Source: Methanosarcina barkeri str. Wiesmoor (GTDB lineage Archaea > Halobacteriota > Methanosarcinia > Methanosarcinales > Methanosarcinaceae). Taken from it: a stretch of 64,000 nucleotides of DNA. Below the pieces are notes generated by a model. It did no database searches and was not told the origin of the DNA. It saw only the letters and a list, made by a program, of their open reading frames with translations. Each line of letters begins with the position of its first letter. Within the stretch, counting starts at the first letter, position 1. The stretch is taken from contig NZ_CP009526.1 of the NCBI RefSeq assembly GCF_000969985.1, positions 3,286,001-3,350,000 of the forward strand, in the 5' to 3' direction. This document shows, piece by piece, positions 1 through 9,495 of this stretch. The translations under genes were made by a program, and so were the position numbers.

Positions 1-1440
1 TATTTCAGGGCGTTTATGTGGCACGGCAGAATGAGCATGCTGCTGAAGGAGAAATTGATCGAATCGGAAGATCCTGCAAAAGATGCCCGCATCCAGACTA
101 TCCAGGCAGGACTGATAAGTTCCCAGCTTAAAGACAATCCTGAGCTCCTCGAAAAATGGGACCGGATCTACGAGGTTACAGCTTTTTATGTGGGCATCTC
201 TGATGATCTCGGACCTTACGAATATATGGAAGCAATGGAATCGGTGTTTGGAAATGGGTCAAAGAACTTTAACGCAACAACAGTGGAAGAACTGAAAGTA
301 AAGCTTGCCGGATATCGGAGCCCTGAGATTTATGGCGGTACTGGAAGTGGAGCCCACGATCTTATTCTAACAGCTGAACAGGCCGATGAACTCCTTGAGG
401 ATACGAAAGGTTTCAGGTTCATAGGGCAGCGTTTTATCCCTGACTCTTATATTTTCTCCAGGCTTACTGGCCCCTATACAAAAGAGTACACTGGAAATCA
501 GGAGTATGTGCCGTTTACCTATATAGCTTCCGAATACGGGAACAACAGGGGCTTCCCTCGCGGGCTTGATGCGATGGCTCTCCTGGGCTCGGGAAGGGCT
601 GTTTACTGGCTTGACGAACTGAATGATTCAAGTTATAAAAATTACAGTCTCAGGTACGGAGAACTGGATTCGGAGTTTTCGAACTTCAGCGCAGCCGACT
701 GGAACAGAAACCTCTACTGGTCCTGGCTTTATTCCCTTCAGCCCCTCCTGAAAGACTACGGTTCAGGCTACCCGACTTTTATGCAGACCAACGCCTGGAA
801 GGACAAGGAACTGAGTACATCGCTGGCTTCCTGGACTGAACTCAGGCACGATACGATTCTTTATTCAAAACAGCTCTATGGAATTGCGACATCTCTTCCT
901 GTGTTTGGGGACAACCCCGTGGGATATGTGGAACCTGTACCTGAATATTATAACAGGCTGTTAGCCCTTACCAGGATGACTGAAGATGGGCTTGAGGAAC
1001 TGGATGTGCTTGATGAAGATACAGGAAGAAGATTTGAAAGCCTTGAGAGCGTGCTGGAAAGGCTTATCGAGATTTCCGAAAAGGAACTTGAAAACGAGGA
1101 ACTGACAGAGGAAGATAAAGTTTACATCTCCAAGTTTGGAGAAATGATTCTAATGAGTGCAAGTGTTGACGAAGAGGCAAGGAAAACTACCCTTGTTGCA
1201 GATGTTTACACTGAACCAAATGAGGGACTCGTACTTGAGGAAGGAACAGGATACGTGGATATGGCGATTGTGGCTTACAAGGTTCCTGACGGCAGGATTT
1301 TCCTGGCTGCAGGGCCTGTTATGAGCTATTACGAGTTCAAGCAACCTATGCCCGATCGCTTGACCGATGAAAAATGGAGAGAAATGCTTGAGGCAAACCC
1401 ACCGAAAAGGTCAGAGTGGGGTTTGACATACAGGGCTTAA
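1..1440 (+). CDS. DUF3160 family protein, 5' end cut by window
   Basis: The frame is already open at base 1 (it reads YFRAFMWHGRM), so the N-terminus lies outside the window; 479 codons are visible and the frame ends at a TAA at 1438-1440. Composition is that of a DUF3160 protein: many Trp, Tyr and Asp residues, an ELRHDTILYSKQ segment near the middle, VGYVEPVPEYYNRL, and a C-terminal ATVD-like part (residues DVYTEPNEG, GYVDMAIVAYKVPDGR) ending in PKRSEWGLTYRA. DUF3160 proteins of Methanosarcina are usually secreted or surface-associated and have no established activity. The following gene on the same strand (110 bp away) is also a predicted secreted protein. The family call comes from remembered motifs and would need a profile search to confirm. 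Confidence 0.75.
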   Translation, partial: YFRAFMWHGRMSMLLKEKLIESEDPAKDARIQTIQAGLISSQLKDNPELLEKWDRIYEVTAFYVGISDDLGPYEYMEAMESVFGNGSKNFNATTVEELKVKLAGYRSPEIYGGTGSGAHDLILTAEQADELLEDTKGFRFIGQRFIPDSYIFSRLTGPYTKEYTGNQEYVPFTYIASEYGNNRGFPRGLDAMALLGSGRAVYWLDELNDSSYKNYSLRYGELDSEFSNFSAADWNRNLYWSWLYSLQPLLKDYGSGYPTFMQTNAWKDKELSTSLASWTELRHDTILYSKQLYGIATSLPVFGDNPVGYVEPVPEYYNRLLALTRMTEDGLEELDVLDEDTGRRFESLESVLERLIEISEKELENEELTEEDKVYISKFGEMILMSASVDEEARKTTLVADVYTEPNEGLVLEEGTGYVDMAIVAYKVPDGRIFLAAGPVMSYYEFKQPMPDRLTDEKWREMLEANPPKRSEWGLTYRA

Positions 1441-1550
1441 GCCCTAAAAACAGTTTTTAAATTTATTATATTTAAATTTATTATATTTCAATTTAAATTT
1501 TTCACTTTTATTTTAAGTCACCTTTGACTGGTTAGAGCCGGGGAAATATA

Positions 1551-2456
1551 ATGGATTCGAAAATATACCTTTTGATTGAGAAGAAAAACAGGATATTCTT
1601 TCAACTTACTCTTTCACTGATATTACTTTTTGCATTGATGAGTCCTGCTATGGCAGACGAAGATCCTGCAGGGACTGCAGATCCTCAAAATCCCGTTCAG
1701 TTCGTTGGACCGGTTTCCGATTACGGGCTTGATCTGGATGGAGATGGACTGTATGATTACCTGGTAATTAAATTTAATGCTCAGAGTAACACGCCTTCTA
1801 CTTATTTTTTCACGGGAGACCTGAGTGTAGACCTGGGTTATCATGAAAGTAAAGGTTCAACAGTTCATGAGTTTCGTGCGCTTAACCTTGCAAAAAATTC
1901 CACCTACCTGGACGGAAATACCAGTACGGTCCTCCTCAATTTTGAAGGCGGCAGAATCCGCAAGAATGAATTAAACGGCCCCTATCAAGTGGAAATAAGT
2001 TTAAGTAACGGAAGCTGGGGGTTTGGAAGGGGGATCAAATATACGACAGAAGCATATGAATTTGTGAAATTCGAACAGCCAGAAATCCTCCTTTCGGGCC
2101 CTGTCCGCTCAAAAACTCAAGCACTTGAACTTGCCAGGCAAAGTGCTGCTGAAGCAGGATTAAATCCTGGAGAATTAAAGAATATAGACATTTCTTCTGA
2201 AAGAAACGGAGAAATCTGGATTTTCGATTTTGAACAAAACGGTACCTATGAATGTTTTGCTATTGAGGGAAATACAGTTGGGGATGTCAGGCACTGGACT
2301 CTAAATGAAACAGTAACGAAGAAAACTTCATCTATTCCTTTCCTGCCTATGAGTTCCACAGTTACACTGCTTGCAGTTGCATGTCTATTTGCAAGGAGAT
2401 CTCCTGCCAAAACCACAGCCAAAAAGCTTCTGCGCCAGATAAATAGTTCAGGTTAG
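1551..2456 (+). CDS. Predicted secreted, membrane-anchored protein of unknown function
   Basis: 301 residues. A typical signal peptide is visible: basic stretch (KKNR, residues 12-15), hydrophobic core (IFFQLTLSLILLFALMS, about 16-32) and a likely cleavage after AMA. Mature protein starts with an acidic DEDPAG segment. A LDLDGDGLYDYL motif near residue 62 resembles a calcium-binding or thrombospondin-3-like Asp loop. A second hydrophobic stretch near residues 258-275, followed by ARRSPAKTTAKK, fits a C-terminal membrane anchor with a basic cytoplasmic tail. I do not recognise the family. ATG at 1551 is preceded by GGGGAAATATA, a good ribosome-binding site. It probably sits on the outer face of the cell and may be co-transcribed with the upstream DUF3160 gene, from which it is separated by an AT-rich 110-bp gap. 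Confidence 0.7.
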   Translation: MDSKIYLLIEKKNRIFFQLTLSLILLFALMSPAMADEDPAGTADPQNPVQFVGPVSDYGLDLDGDGLYDYLVIKFNAQSNTPSTYFFTGDLSVDLGYHESKGSTVHEFRALNLAKNSTYLDGNTSTVLLNFEGGRIRKNELNGPYQVEISLSNGSWGFGRGIKYTTEAYEFVKFEQPEILLSGPVRSKTQALELARQSAAEAGLNPGELKNIDISSERNGEIWIFDFEQNGTYECFAIEGNTVGDVRHWTLNETVTKKTSSIPFLPMSSTVTLLAVACLFARRSPAKTTAKKLLRQINSSG

Positions 2457-2544
2457 AAAAATAACTGAAAATAATAAATAAATGAAACAAGTTTTAAATG
2501 AAATGAGAAAAAACAAATGAATCTATGTGAAAGATTCAGAGTTT

Positions 2545-3762
2545 TCAAATAGAAAACTTCTCCTCTTCCTGTTCTGTTGTTTTACTTTCCTGCCTTACCT
2601 GAGTAATCAGCCTTTCGAGCTGATCCCGTGAGATGCTTTTATGCTTTTCTTCGGTGCAGACCTTGACTTTCTCGATCAAGGCGCAGAGTTCCTCCCGCTC
2701 AAGGCAGAAACCTATGCTATTAATAATGCCTTTTAAGGCTTTTGTGCCGGTGTGCTTTCCTACGACAAGGTTGCGCTGCCCGCCAACCATTTCCGGGAGG
2801 AAGAGTTCATAAGTACGCGGTTCTTCCAGGATTGCTGCAACGTGGATTCCTGATTCATGGGTAAAGGCATTTTGCCCGACAACAGCTTTATTTACCGAGG
2901 GTGTGATGCCTGAATATTCCGAGACCATTTTAGAAAGGGAGGTTAGCTTCGTGGTGTCATAGCGGTCAATGCCGTACTGCACCCTGAGGGCTACTATTAC
3001 TTCTTCAAGGGAAGCATTTCCTGCACGTTCCCCGATTGCATTAACTGTGGTATGGAGCTGTTTTGCCCCGGCTTCGGCAGCTGCAAGGGTATTTGCGGTG
3101 GCCATTCCTAGGTCATCATGGCAATGGATACAGATTGAGGTATTAACTTCCTTGAAAATTTCGCTAACAAGATAATGTGTCGTTGTAGGGTTAAGGATAC
3201 CGATCGTATCTGCAAGGCTTACGTACTGCACCTTATATTCGTTTTCGACTTCCTTGAAAGCCTGTTTCAGGCGGTCAATCGGGGTCCGACTAGCGTCCTC
3301 GGCTGCAAAACGTACTTTTAACCCGTGATCGGTAGCGTATTCAATGGTTTCCTTGGCACAGCCAAGCATTTCCTCAAGGCTTCGATGGTACTTGTATTTG
3401 AGGTGCATGTCTGACATTGCAATAAAAATACTCACAATATCGACATCACATTCAAGTGCAGCGTCCACGTCCCCTTTTACTGCTCTTGAGAGGCAGCAGA
3501 TCCTTGAATCAAAGCCCTGATTTGCAATTTCCTTAACGGTTTCCTTTTCATTTGCGGAAACTACCGGAAATCCGGCTTCTATAACCTCGACACCCATAGA
3601 ATCAAGTTCACTGGCCATTGCCAGCTTCTGTTCCTTTGTGAACACAACGCCTGGAGTCTGTTCCCCATCACGTAGGGTCACGTCACAGATTTCGACATCT
3701 AGGGGGCGATATTCGATAAAATCCATAAGTTTGTTTCTGGAATACTGCTCGCTCTCTGACAT
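2545..3762 (-). CDS. aksA: Homocitrate synthase family protein (AksA-type)
   Basis: 405 residues, normal length for the HMGL-like 2-acyl-malate synthase group. The catalytic TIM barrel shows the metal/substrate signature DVTLRDGEQTPG at residues 28-38, HCHDD at 213-217 (metal-binding His pair) and NAIGERAGNA at 241-250. The C-terminus lacks the long LeuA regulatory domain, and VGKHTG near 345 is the flexible-domain motif. This architecture fits AksA, which condenses 2-oxoacids with acetyl-CoA to homocitrate and its longer homologues for the 7-mercaptoheptanoyl chain of coenzyme B; citramalate and isopropylmalate synthases are close relatives, so the substrate is inferred. An aconitase-family large subunit that could act in the same pathway lies at 37549-38811, unlinked. 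Start ATG 3762 follows AGGAAGTAATAGTA. Confidence 0.85.
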   Translation of the reverse strand: MSESEQYSRNKLMDFIEYRPLDVEICDVTLRDGEQTPGVVFTKEQKLAMASELDSMGVEVIEAGFPVVSANEKETVKEIANQGFDSRICCLSRAVKGDVDAALECDVDIVSIFIAMSDMHLKYKYHRSLEEMLGCAKETIEYATDHGLKVRFAAEDASRTPIDRLKQAFKEVENEYKVQYVSLADTIGILNPTTTHYLVSEIFKEVNTSICIHCHDDLGMATANTLAAAEAGAKQLHTTVNAIGERAGNASLEEVIVALRVQYGIDRYDTTKLTSLSKMVSEYSGITPSVNKAVVGQNAFTHESGIHVAAILEEPRTYELFLPEMVGGQRNLVVGKHTGTKALKGIINSIGFCLEREELCALIEKVKVCTEEKHKSISRDQLERLITQVRQESKTTEQEEEKFSI

Positions 3763-4338
3763 TACTATTACTTCCTGTGATTTTTAATTACTGAGAGGCA
3801 TTTTTTTAATTATTTTTAATGATATATAGGTGATTTATCTGAAAAATAACTCAAAGGCTGAATAAGAGGTACTGGGGCCCAAATGTCCCTAAAAGTCAGA
3901 AAATCTTGTATCTCGTCAAAATTAAGCATAGCTTTACCTGCATATGTATAAATGTTTTCCTTGGAGGAATAGAGTTTCCGGCAACGGCTTCTCGAAAAAC
4001 TGGATAAAAATGAGTTCAAATTTGGCAAATTAGCTTATATCAATAGATTTTCAGTTAAAGGTTCATGAAAAGATTAAAAGCTCTCCAGGCCAGAGAAAAA
4101 TACTAAAATTAATAGGAAAGCTTAATTTTGAGTAAAGCCATTTCTCTGGCTTAAATTTTCTTTTTATAAGATACTTCTCTGCATGTAAACACTTTTTTCA
4201 ATACTTAATGAAGGCTCTTTCAAATTAATAAATTAAGGGTTTTTTCTCAGAGTAACATGTAAAGGTTTTCCAGAGTAACAAGTAAAGGCTTGCTCTAAGG
4301 TAAAAGCAAAGGCTTTCAGATAAAGTCAAAGACTGCTC
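3763..4338. other. Intergenic, AT-rich, weak repeats
   Basis: 576 bp between aksA and nadK. The part near 4250-4340 carries degenerate direct repeats of the type AGAGTAACAAGTAAAGGC and AAAGGCTTTCAGA. The only reading frame of note (3816-4028 minus) has no ribosome-binding site and I do not regard it as a gene. The aksA promoter should lie just above 3762. Confidence 0.6.
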
Positions 4339-5166
4339 TCAGGTAAGTTTTCTCTGGACCCTTTCATAGAAACAGGTATCTGAAATTCTTACAAAGCGTG
4401 CAGGAAATCTGGACTTCTTAAGTTTGACAACATCATCGAGTTTTATCCTGTAGGACTTCTGCCCATCAATTGCAATAACCGCCTCTTTTTTTGGAGCCGA
4501 TAGCCTTATAGTGATTTCGCTGTCTGACGGGATGACCCAGGGCCTTGAGGAGAGTTTAAAAGGAGCGACAGGAACAACCACAATAGCATTTACCCTTGGA
4601 CTTATAATAGGACCGCCTGCGCTCATCGCATAGGCAGTAGAGCCTGTAGGGGTTGCAAAAACCACACCATCCGCACGCATCGAGTCAAGAAGGCAATCTC
4701 CGACATAAACCTCAAACTGAATGATCTTCGCAGGCTTTGCAGACATTATTGCAATCTCGTTCGTTGCAGTCTCAAGCATTTCCCCGTTAAGGAAAACATC
4801 GACTCGCATTCTGTCGCTGTAGGAAAAACCATAAAGCACCTCTTCTATGGTTTCAAGGGCGTCTTCGGGCTCAACATCTACAAGAAAGCCAAGCGTACCC
4901 ATATTGATTCCAAGTATGGGGAGAGGGTCTTTCATCTTAGCAATATTTCGGAGGACTGTGCCATCCCCTCCTACGCTGATAATGAGTTCCACTCCTTCTT
5001 CTCTCATTCTTTCAACCGGAGTACCTTCCATTCCGAGTACCTCAGCCGTGGGAGTGGCGACAAAAATTTGAACCCTTGAACTGAAATGAGCAAGAATCTC
5101 CCTTACTTTTCCAATTATTTCAGGCCTGTCGCAGCGCGCAGATATTCCTATTTTTTTTATCGCCAA
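4339..5166 (-). CDS. nadK: NAD kinase
   Basis: 275 residues. The diagnostic GGDGT motif is at residues 66-70, followed by NMGTLGFL at 88-95 (substrate-binding loop) and ATPTGSTAYAMSAGGPI at 171-187, the conserved nucleotide-binding segment of ATP/polyphosphate NAD kinases. It phosphorylates NAD to NADP in the cytosol. The start ATG at 5166 follows GGAGGATAAATTGGCG, whose Shine-Dalgarno lies in the last codons of the upstream gene. That gene, an inositol-monophosphatase-family phosphatase, ends only one base before this one begins, so the two are almost certainly one transcription and translation unit. In Methanocaldococcus jannaschii a phosphatase of this family and NAD kinase are fused in the same order. 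Confidence 0.93.
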   Translation of the reverse strand: MAIKKIGISARCDRPEIIGKVREILAHFSSRVQIFVATPTAEVLGMEGTPVERMREEGVELIISVGGDGTVLRNIAKMKDPLPILGINMGTLGFLVDVEPEDALETIEEVLYGFSYSDRMRVDVFLNGEMLETATNEIAIMSAKPAKIIQFEVYVGDCLLDSMRADGVVFATPTGSTAYAMSAGGPIISPRVNAIVVVPVAPFKLSSRPWVIPSDSEITIRLSAPKKEAVIAIDGQKSYRIKLDDVVKLKKSRFPARFVRISDTCFYERVQRKLT

Positions 5167-5167
5167 T

Positions 5168-5974
5168 TTATCCTCCGAAGAGTAATTTTAAAAGCTTATC
5201 ATGTACGTGTCCATTGGACGCAACCATTTCCACTCTTGTGGTAACATTATCAGGAAGTCTTAAGGAATTTCCGTATCCGTCTGTAACGAGCCCACCTGCT
5301 TCGGCCAGAATCAGCTGCCCTGCGGCCACGTCAGTTACCCGCAAAGCATTTCGGACGTCAACAAAAGCATCAAGTCTGCCTGAAGCTACATAACACAACT
5401 CGAGAGCTACACTTCCGAATAATCTCACCCTCCTGACGTTACTGTATATCTTTCGGGTCCTTTCTATATTTTGCCGGTAGCCATAAACACTGACACACAA
5501 TTTATTCAGCTCTGAATTAACGGAAGATTTTATTTTTTTTCCGTTAAGATAGGCCCCTTTTCCGGCTTCTGCATAGTATTCCTCGCGTAACGCGAGGTTA
5601 CTCACATACCCGAACCTGAGGTCTGAAAGGTCGTGAGAAGAAACGGCTAAAGAAACACTGTAAAAGGGAATCCCTACTGAGGAATTATATGTTCCATCAA
5701 GCGGGTCTAGAACAACAGAAAACTCAGGCGAATCCCCTAAAATACGTTCGCCAAGCTCCTCGCTGATAATCCTCATAGACCTGCCGTCTTCTTTAAGAAC
5801 TTCGACGATAGCGTCCTCTGCTGCGAGGTCTATTCTGGTCGTCGGAGTCCCGTCAGCTCCCATACAAACAAAACTGCCTGCAGCATCGGTACCTGCAAGA
5901 TCACAGATAGAATCTGATGCGGCTTTAAAGGCCTCTCGAGATAACTTCAAAAATCCTGAATTTGTTGAATTCAT
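5168..5974 (-). CDS. Inositol-monophosphatase/FBPase-family phosphatase, possible NADP phosphatase
   Basis: 268 residues with the lithium-sensitive phosphatase fold signatures: ISEELGE at 70-76 (metal-binding Glu pair) and DPLDGTYN at 90-97 (metal and substrate binding), then a C-terminal TDVAAGQLILAEAGG segment standing for the usual WDxAAG motif. Archaeal members hydrolyse inositol-1-phosphate and fructose-1,6-bisphosphate, and the homologous domain of the M. jannaschii fusion protein acts on NADP. The 1-bp spacing to nadK and the identical domain order make a role in balancing NAD/NADP plausible here; this is inference. Start ATG 5974. The upstream 230-bp gap to gap's stop has AT-rich sequence and no gene. 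Confidence 0.85.
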   Translation of the reverse strand: MNSTNSGFLKLSREAFKAASDSICDLAGTDAAGSFVCMGADGTPTTRIDLAAEDAIVEVLKEDGRSMRIISEELGERILGDSPEFSVVLDPLDGTYNSSVGIPFYSVSLAVSSHDLSDLRFGYVSNLALREEYYAEAGKGAYLNGKKIKSSVNSELNKLCVSVYGYRQNIERTRKIYSNVRRVRLFGSVALELCYVASGRLDAFVDVRNALRVTDVAAGQLILAEAGGLVTDGYGNSLRLPDNVTTRVEMVASNGHVHDKLLKLLFGG

Positions 5975-6204
5975 ATCTTAGCCATTTTTCCCAATTAAAA
6001 GTTCCAAATTCTATTTCCTTCATTCAAAAGATAAGGATTTCGAATTTTCGATCTTTGAGGTTAGTAAGAAATCCAATGAAAAATATAAATTTATGTATGG
6101 AATTTCTGGGTCTCAGAAATTTATTTCCAGATATTCAGATTGAATATCCGGAAACACTCAAAGCTGGAATTTATATAAACTTAAATTCCGGCACCTTATT
6201 TTTA

Positions 6205-7221
6205 TTACTTTTTAGACAGGCCAATAGCCTTATTTGTCTTTTCAATTGACTTTGCACCGTCGCTTTCAAATTCCATCATGGCCCTTATAGCGTCCACGTT
6301 TTCCGGAACGACAATCGATTCTTGATGTACAGCCTGGAAGAAATAAAGCTCCTTATCCCCTACAGTTATTGATTCAGGCCAGATGCAGTTCTCCCACATA
6401 TCGTTTCTGGGGCGCTTCATATCCCTGGCAAATTCCATAATTTCCGCTGTAGACGACATACCCTGCCCCACGAAGCGGATTCTTGGCTGGGAACCAAAGA
6501 TGTTTTTAACATCATCTACAGTGCAATCCTTCTCAACTTCCATATTCACGGTGTGTACGTGCATCAGGGTTGTCGGGATCTTCAGGGCTGCACTTGTAAT
6601 ATTAATCTGTGGAAGCACACTTTTTACATCAGGCCCGTGGTGAGACGGAAGCTTGATTGGGTCGGGTACGATTGCATTAATTGGTCCTTTCTTTACATCG
6701 TTAGGATCGGTTGCCCGCCTTGCAAGAACTACCCTGGCCTTTTTTACCCCCAATTCTTTGTCTATCGGGTAAATAGCTCTACAAAGTGCTGTAGTGTTGC
6801 ATGAGACAACCCTTACCAGATCACGGCCCACAGCCTGCTCGTAATTGCAAATCGCATTAAATGAAAAACCTGCAAGTGAATGATCTTCGCCGCCCTGCCA
6901 GATTGCTTTTACCCCGGCCTTTTCATACATAGGCTTATTTTTTTCACCGATTCCTCCGGGTGTGCAATCTACAACCAGGTCAGCCTTTTCAACCATTTCT
7001 TCAATTGTGCCGGCTGCGGGCATTCCTGCCTTCTCAAAAGCTTCGAGATTTGCAGCTGGGGCATATATGTCATATCCTATCTGGTGAGCCACTGCAGCTT
7101 CATAGTTCGGCTTTGTTTTAGAAATTCCGATAACTTCCATATCGTCCTGAGCCCTTACGGCGTCTGCAACTCTCTTTCCTATCGTTCCGTAACCATTTAC
7201 TGCGATTTTTGCTTTAACCAT
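6205..7221 (-). CDS. gap: Glyceraldehyde-3-phosphate dehydrogenase, archaeal type II
   Basis: 338 residues from ATG 7221; a TTG three codons upstream (7230) is an alternative but the family begins with MVKAKIAVNGYGTIGKR, the Rossmann GxGxxG motif. The catalytic Cys is in SCNTTALCR (Cys 141 with this start). DPNDVKKGPINAIVPDP and LPSHHGPDVKSVLP are archaeal GAPDH signatures. The enzyme converts glyceraldehyde-3-phosphate to 1,3-bisphosphoglycerate with NAD(P) in gluconeogenesis/glycolysis. It lies upstream of the phosphatase-nadK pair, but a 230-bp gap argues for its own transcript. Confidence 0.95.
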   Translation of the reverse strand: MVKAKIAVNGYGTIGKRVADAVRAQDDMEVIGISKTKPNYEAAVAHQIGYDIYAPAANLEAFEKAGMPAAGTIEEMVEKADLVVDCTPGGIGEKNKPMYEKAGVKAIWQGGEDHSLAGFSFNAICNYEQAVGRDLVRVVSCNTTALCRAIYPIDKELGVKKARVVLARRATDPNDVKKGPINAIVPDPIKLPSHHGPDVKSVLPQINITSAALKIPTTLMHVHTVNMEVEKDCTVDDVKNIFGSQPRIRFVGQGMSSTAEIMEFARDMKRPRNDMWENCIWPESITVGDKELYFFQAVHQESIVVPENVDAIRAMMEFESDGAKSIEKTNKAIGLSKK

Positions 7222-7620
7222 TTTATCCAATCCTGTTTTATCCTATTCTACCCAACGTAATATATAGCCTAAATCACTGAAAATTTAAATTCAACCGGAT
7301 ATCTTAATTCCGGACACGAATTACATACTACATAAGTCTAGAATGCAGGCATAAATTTAAGGTTTATCCAGAGATTATAACTTTTTCTACAATCTTGCCC
7401 GACACATAATCCAAGATATTGCTTTAGCAGATCTTTTTCGAGTATCTTAACTTAAGTCTGAACCTGGTGTCTTGGAACACATGGAGTTATTATAGATAAA
7501 GTCAGATAAATGCTTTTCCCGAGAGATCTTATTAATTAAAGAAACTAGAAGACATATTCAGAAATTCGGAAGCTTACAGATCCTTTTCCGATAGGTTATG
7601 CCTGAAAATTGAGCAGAAAA

Positions 7621-7735
7621 GAAAAGAAAAGAAAGAGATAAAGACAGGAAAACTGAGTAGGAAGGGAAAGAAAGAGATAAAGACAGGAAAACTGAGTAGG
7701 AAAGGAAAAGAAAGAGACAAAAACAGGAAAAATGT
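7621..7735. repeat. 39-40 bp tandem repeat, about 3 copies
   Basis: Purine-rich unit beginning GAAAGAGATAAAGACAGGAA at 7631, again at 7670 and, diverged, at 7710. It occupies the gap between gap's promoter side and the CooT-like gene. The rest of the 7222-7774 gap is AT-rich and shows no gene. Confidence 0.85.
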
Positions 7736-7774
7736 CAGATCTGAAAGAAAAGGTAAAACGAAAAAATAAAAAGT

Positions 7775-7963
7775 TTAATTTGCAAGGATAAGGGCTTCTC
7801 CCCGTGAGAAGTTAACTTCCCTAATTGAGCCTTCGACAGTCATCTGATCTCCTAGAATTCCAGTAAGCTGGATTGAGTTGCCTTCAACCAGGATCCTTGC
7901 TACGGAATCCATAACTCTCTCACGCTCATCTCCACGAAGCAAGAACACATTGAGTTCACACAT
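7775..7963 (-). CDS. CooT-like small nickel-binding protein
   Basis: 62 residues from ATG 7963, which is preceded by AAGGAGAAATATAAA, an excellent ribosome-binding site; a start eight codons further out (7987) has none. The protein opens with MCELNVFL, has an ERVMDSVARIL segment, then TGILGDQMTVEGSIREVNF and RGEALIL. Length, N-terminal Met-Cys, and the pattern of a small beta-barrel ending in a 'hydrophobic-glutamate-valine' strand match the CooT family. CooT of Rhodospirillum rubrum binds nickel through the N-terminal Met-Cys and helps nickel insertion into CO dehydrogenase, which Methanosarcina has in abundance. The call is by pattern and could equally be a general Sm-like or metal-handling protein. 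Confidence 0.7.
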   Translation of the reverse strand: MCELNVFLLRGDERERVMDSVARILVEGNSIQLTGILGDQMTVEGSIREVNFSRGEALILAN

Positions 7964-8058
7964 TTTATATTTCTCCTTATACCTCATTTTATATTTTTCA
8001 ATTTTGTTGGTCTAAATTCAATATAATAATATATTCTATGCTGTGGTATTAGCACTTT

Positions 8059-8154
8059 ACTACATGTGCTACTACATGTGCTACTACATGTGCTACTACA
8101 TGCGTTACTACATGCGCTACTACATGTGCTACTGCATGTGCTACTACATGCGTT
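8059..8154. repeat. 12-bp tandem repeat, 8 units
   Basis: Unit ACTACATGTGCT with G/C and T/C variants, eight copies in a row, between the CooT-like gene's promoter region and the end of the DUF89 gene. Each unit contains the palindrome ACATGT. The unit length is a multiple of three, but no open frame with a start runs through it. Confidence 0.95.
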
Positions 8155-8237
8155 AAACTGTTTTTATGCCATCCATAGCTATAGTTATTAGTGAGCCTGA
8201 TAGATAAGAAGCTTCCGAAAACTTCTCAGAGGAAACT

Positions 8238-9119
8238 TCAGGGATAGTTCATTAGTTTTGCAATGGATAAGCCCGGTTCAAGTCCCAGGTCTTCAGCAAC
8301 ACACTCACATTTAGTAAGAAGCATGTATGCAATAGGCCCAAAATTATGTTCGGATAGAGTTTCATAATTGGCCATGCCCTTGCTAATAATAAGAGTCGCA
8401 TCTTTCATTGCCTGAATCAGTTCGGCTGGAGCTTCCTCAATCAGGACACCTACGGCATTTGAACCGGTTGTCAGGACTCTATCGACTTTTTTGTCAATTT
8501 CAAACTCTTTTATCTCTTCTAAGGTCACGTCTGTCAGAATGGGTCCACCCCGGACTACGAGTGTGATCTTTCCACCGAGTTTTTTGATGATATCAAAAAC
8601 AAGTATATCAAAGAGAATTTCTCCGCAATTGTCGGCAATGTAAACAACGTCCTGCATGAGCCCGAGCATTTTGGGAGTGTCATCAACATCAAGTCCTTGT
8701 TCGAAGTATTTCTGAAAAGCAGCCTCAAATTTGTCTTCACTGGCATCAAAACCCATAATTCCGAAATCAAAGTAATTCGCAATCACGGATGCCAGTACTG
8801 CACGCTTGAAAAGTTCCCCATTATCAGGAGAATTTTCATAAATCTTTTCTTTCGCTACGGGCAGGACTTTCAGCGCAGCCTGGTTGATAAGTTTCTTTGT
8901 TACCGCATAAGGGTCATTGTCTCCCAGAACCTCATAGCATTTTCTGTGAACTTTGGTGGCTACGGAAGCAGATACCACGTCGGGGCTGTAGTTTTTGGTC
9001 ACAACTTTAAGGCATTCCTTAATGGTCTTGCTTATTAGGTCTTCATCATCAGTAGAAAGCTTAGACTGAAAATGTACTCTTGAAAGCAGGCAATAGGTAC
9101 AGCGTGGGTTCATCTTCAT
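8238..9119 (-). CDS. DUF89 / ARMT1-like metal-dependent damage-control phosphatase
   Basis: 293 residues from ATG 9119, chosen because AGGAAATGTTTCT precedes it; the frame extends 22 codons further without a ribosome site. The N-terminus MKMNPRCTYCLLSR contains a CxxC typical of archaeal DUF89 proteins. Core motifs: YIADNCGEILFD (metal-binding Asp/Asn), VVRGGPILTDVT, TTGSNAVGV, and ISKGMANYETL near the C-terminus, all characteristic of the family fold. Family members dephosphorylate damaged phosphometabolites such as fructose-1-phosphate or phosphopantetheine; the archaeal substrate is not settled. No operon partner is evident: both flanks are long non-coding gaps. Confidence 0.85.
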   Translation of the reverse strand: MKMNPRCTYCLLSRVHFQSKLSTDDEDLISKTIKECLKVVTKNYSPDVVSASVATKVHRKCYEVLGDNDPYAVTKKLINQAALKVLPVAKEKIYENSPDNGELFKRAVLASVIANYFDFGIMGFDASEDKFEAAFQKYFEQGLDVDDTPKMLGLMQDVVYIADNCGEILFDILVFDIIKKLGGKITLVVRGGPILTDVTLEEIKEFEIDKKVDRVLTTGSNAVGVLIEEAPAELIQAMKDATLIISKGMANYETLSEHNFGPIAYMLLTKCECVAEDLGLEPGLSIAKLMNYP

Positions 9120-9495
9120 AGAAACATTTCCTGTTTTTTGATCCGAAAATAGGTTTTGCCAGATTGCTATAGGTATTTGCGGCAAATATGATAAGAATTT
9201 ACTCTTCTGATAGAGTAGATATTTAAAAATGTAACTGAAACTGAAGCATACAAAGTCTAGAAGAATGCCTAAAGAGAAAATATATTAAGAATGTTCTTTC
9301 CCACTTTTTATAATCTGGTCGGAGTCTGAGCGGAGTTCCTTACTCTGGACTATTTATCAGTCCTGCTTACAAGGCTGCTGCTTTTCAGAGAGCTCGGGAC
9401 TTTTTTACAGACTAATGTTCAGAATCATTGTTTCAAAAACAGTTTGAACCTAAATTACATACTTTCAATATCAAGGATATTGAGGTGGCACGAAA
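9120..9495. other. Intergenic, divergent promoter region
   Basis: 376 bp between two divergent genes. AT-rich near 9180-9300; a TATTTAAAAATG stretch at 9220-9231 could serve the DUF89 gene. No repeat or reading frame of note. Confidence 0.5.

Noticed and set aside
3816-4028. 70-residue minus-strand frame
   Set aside because: No ribosome site, low-information composition, inside an AT-rich gap.
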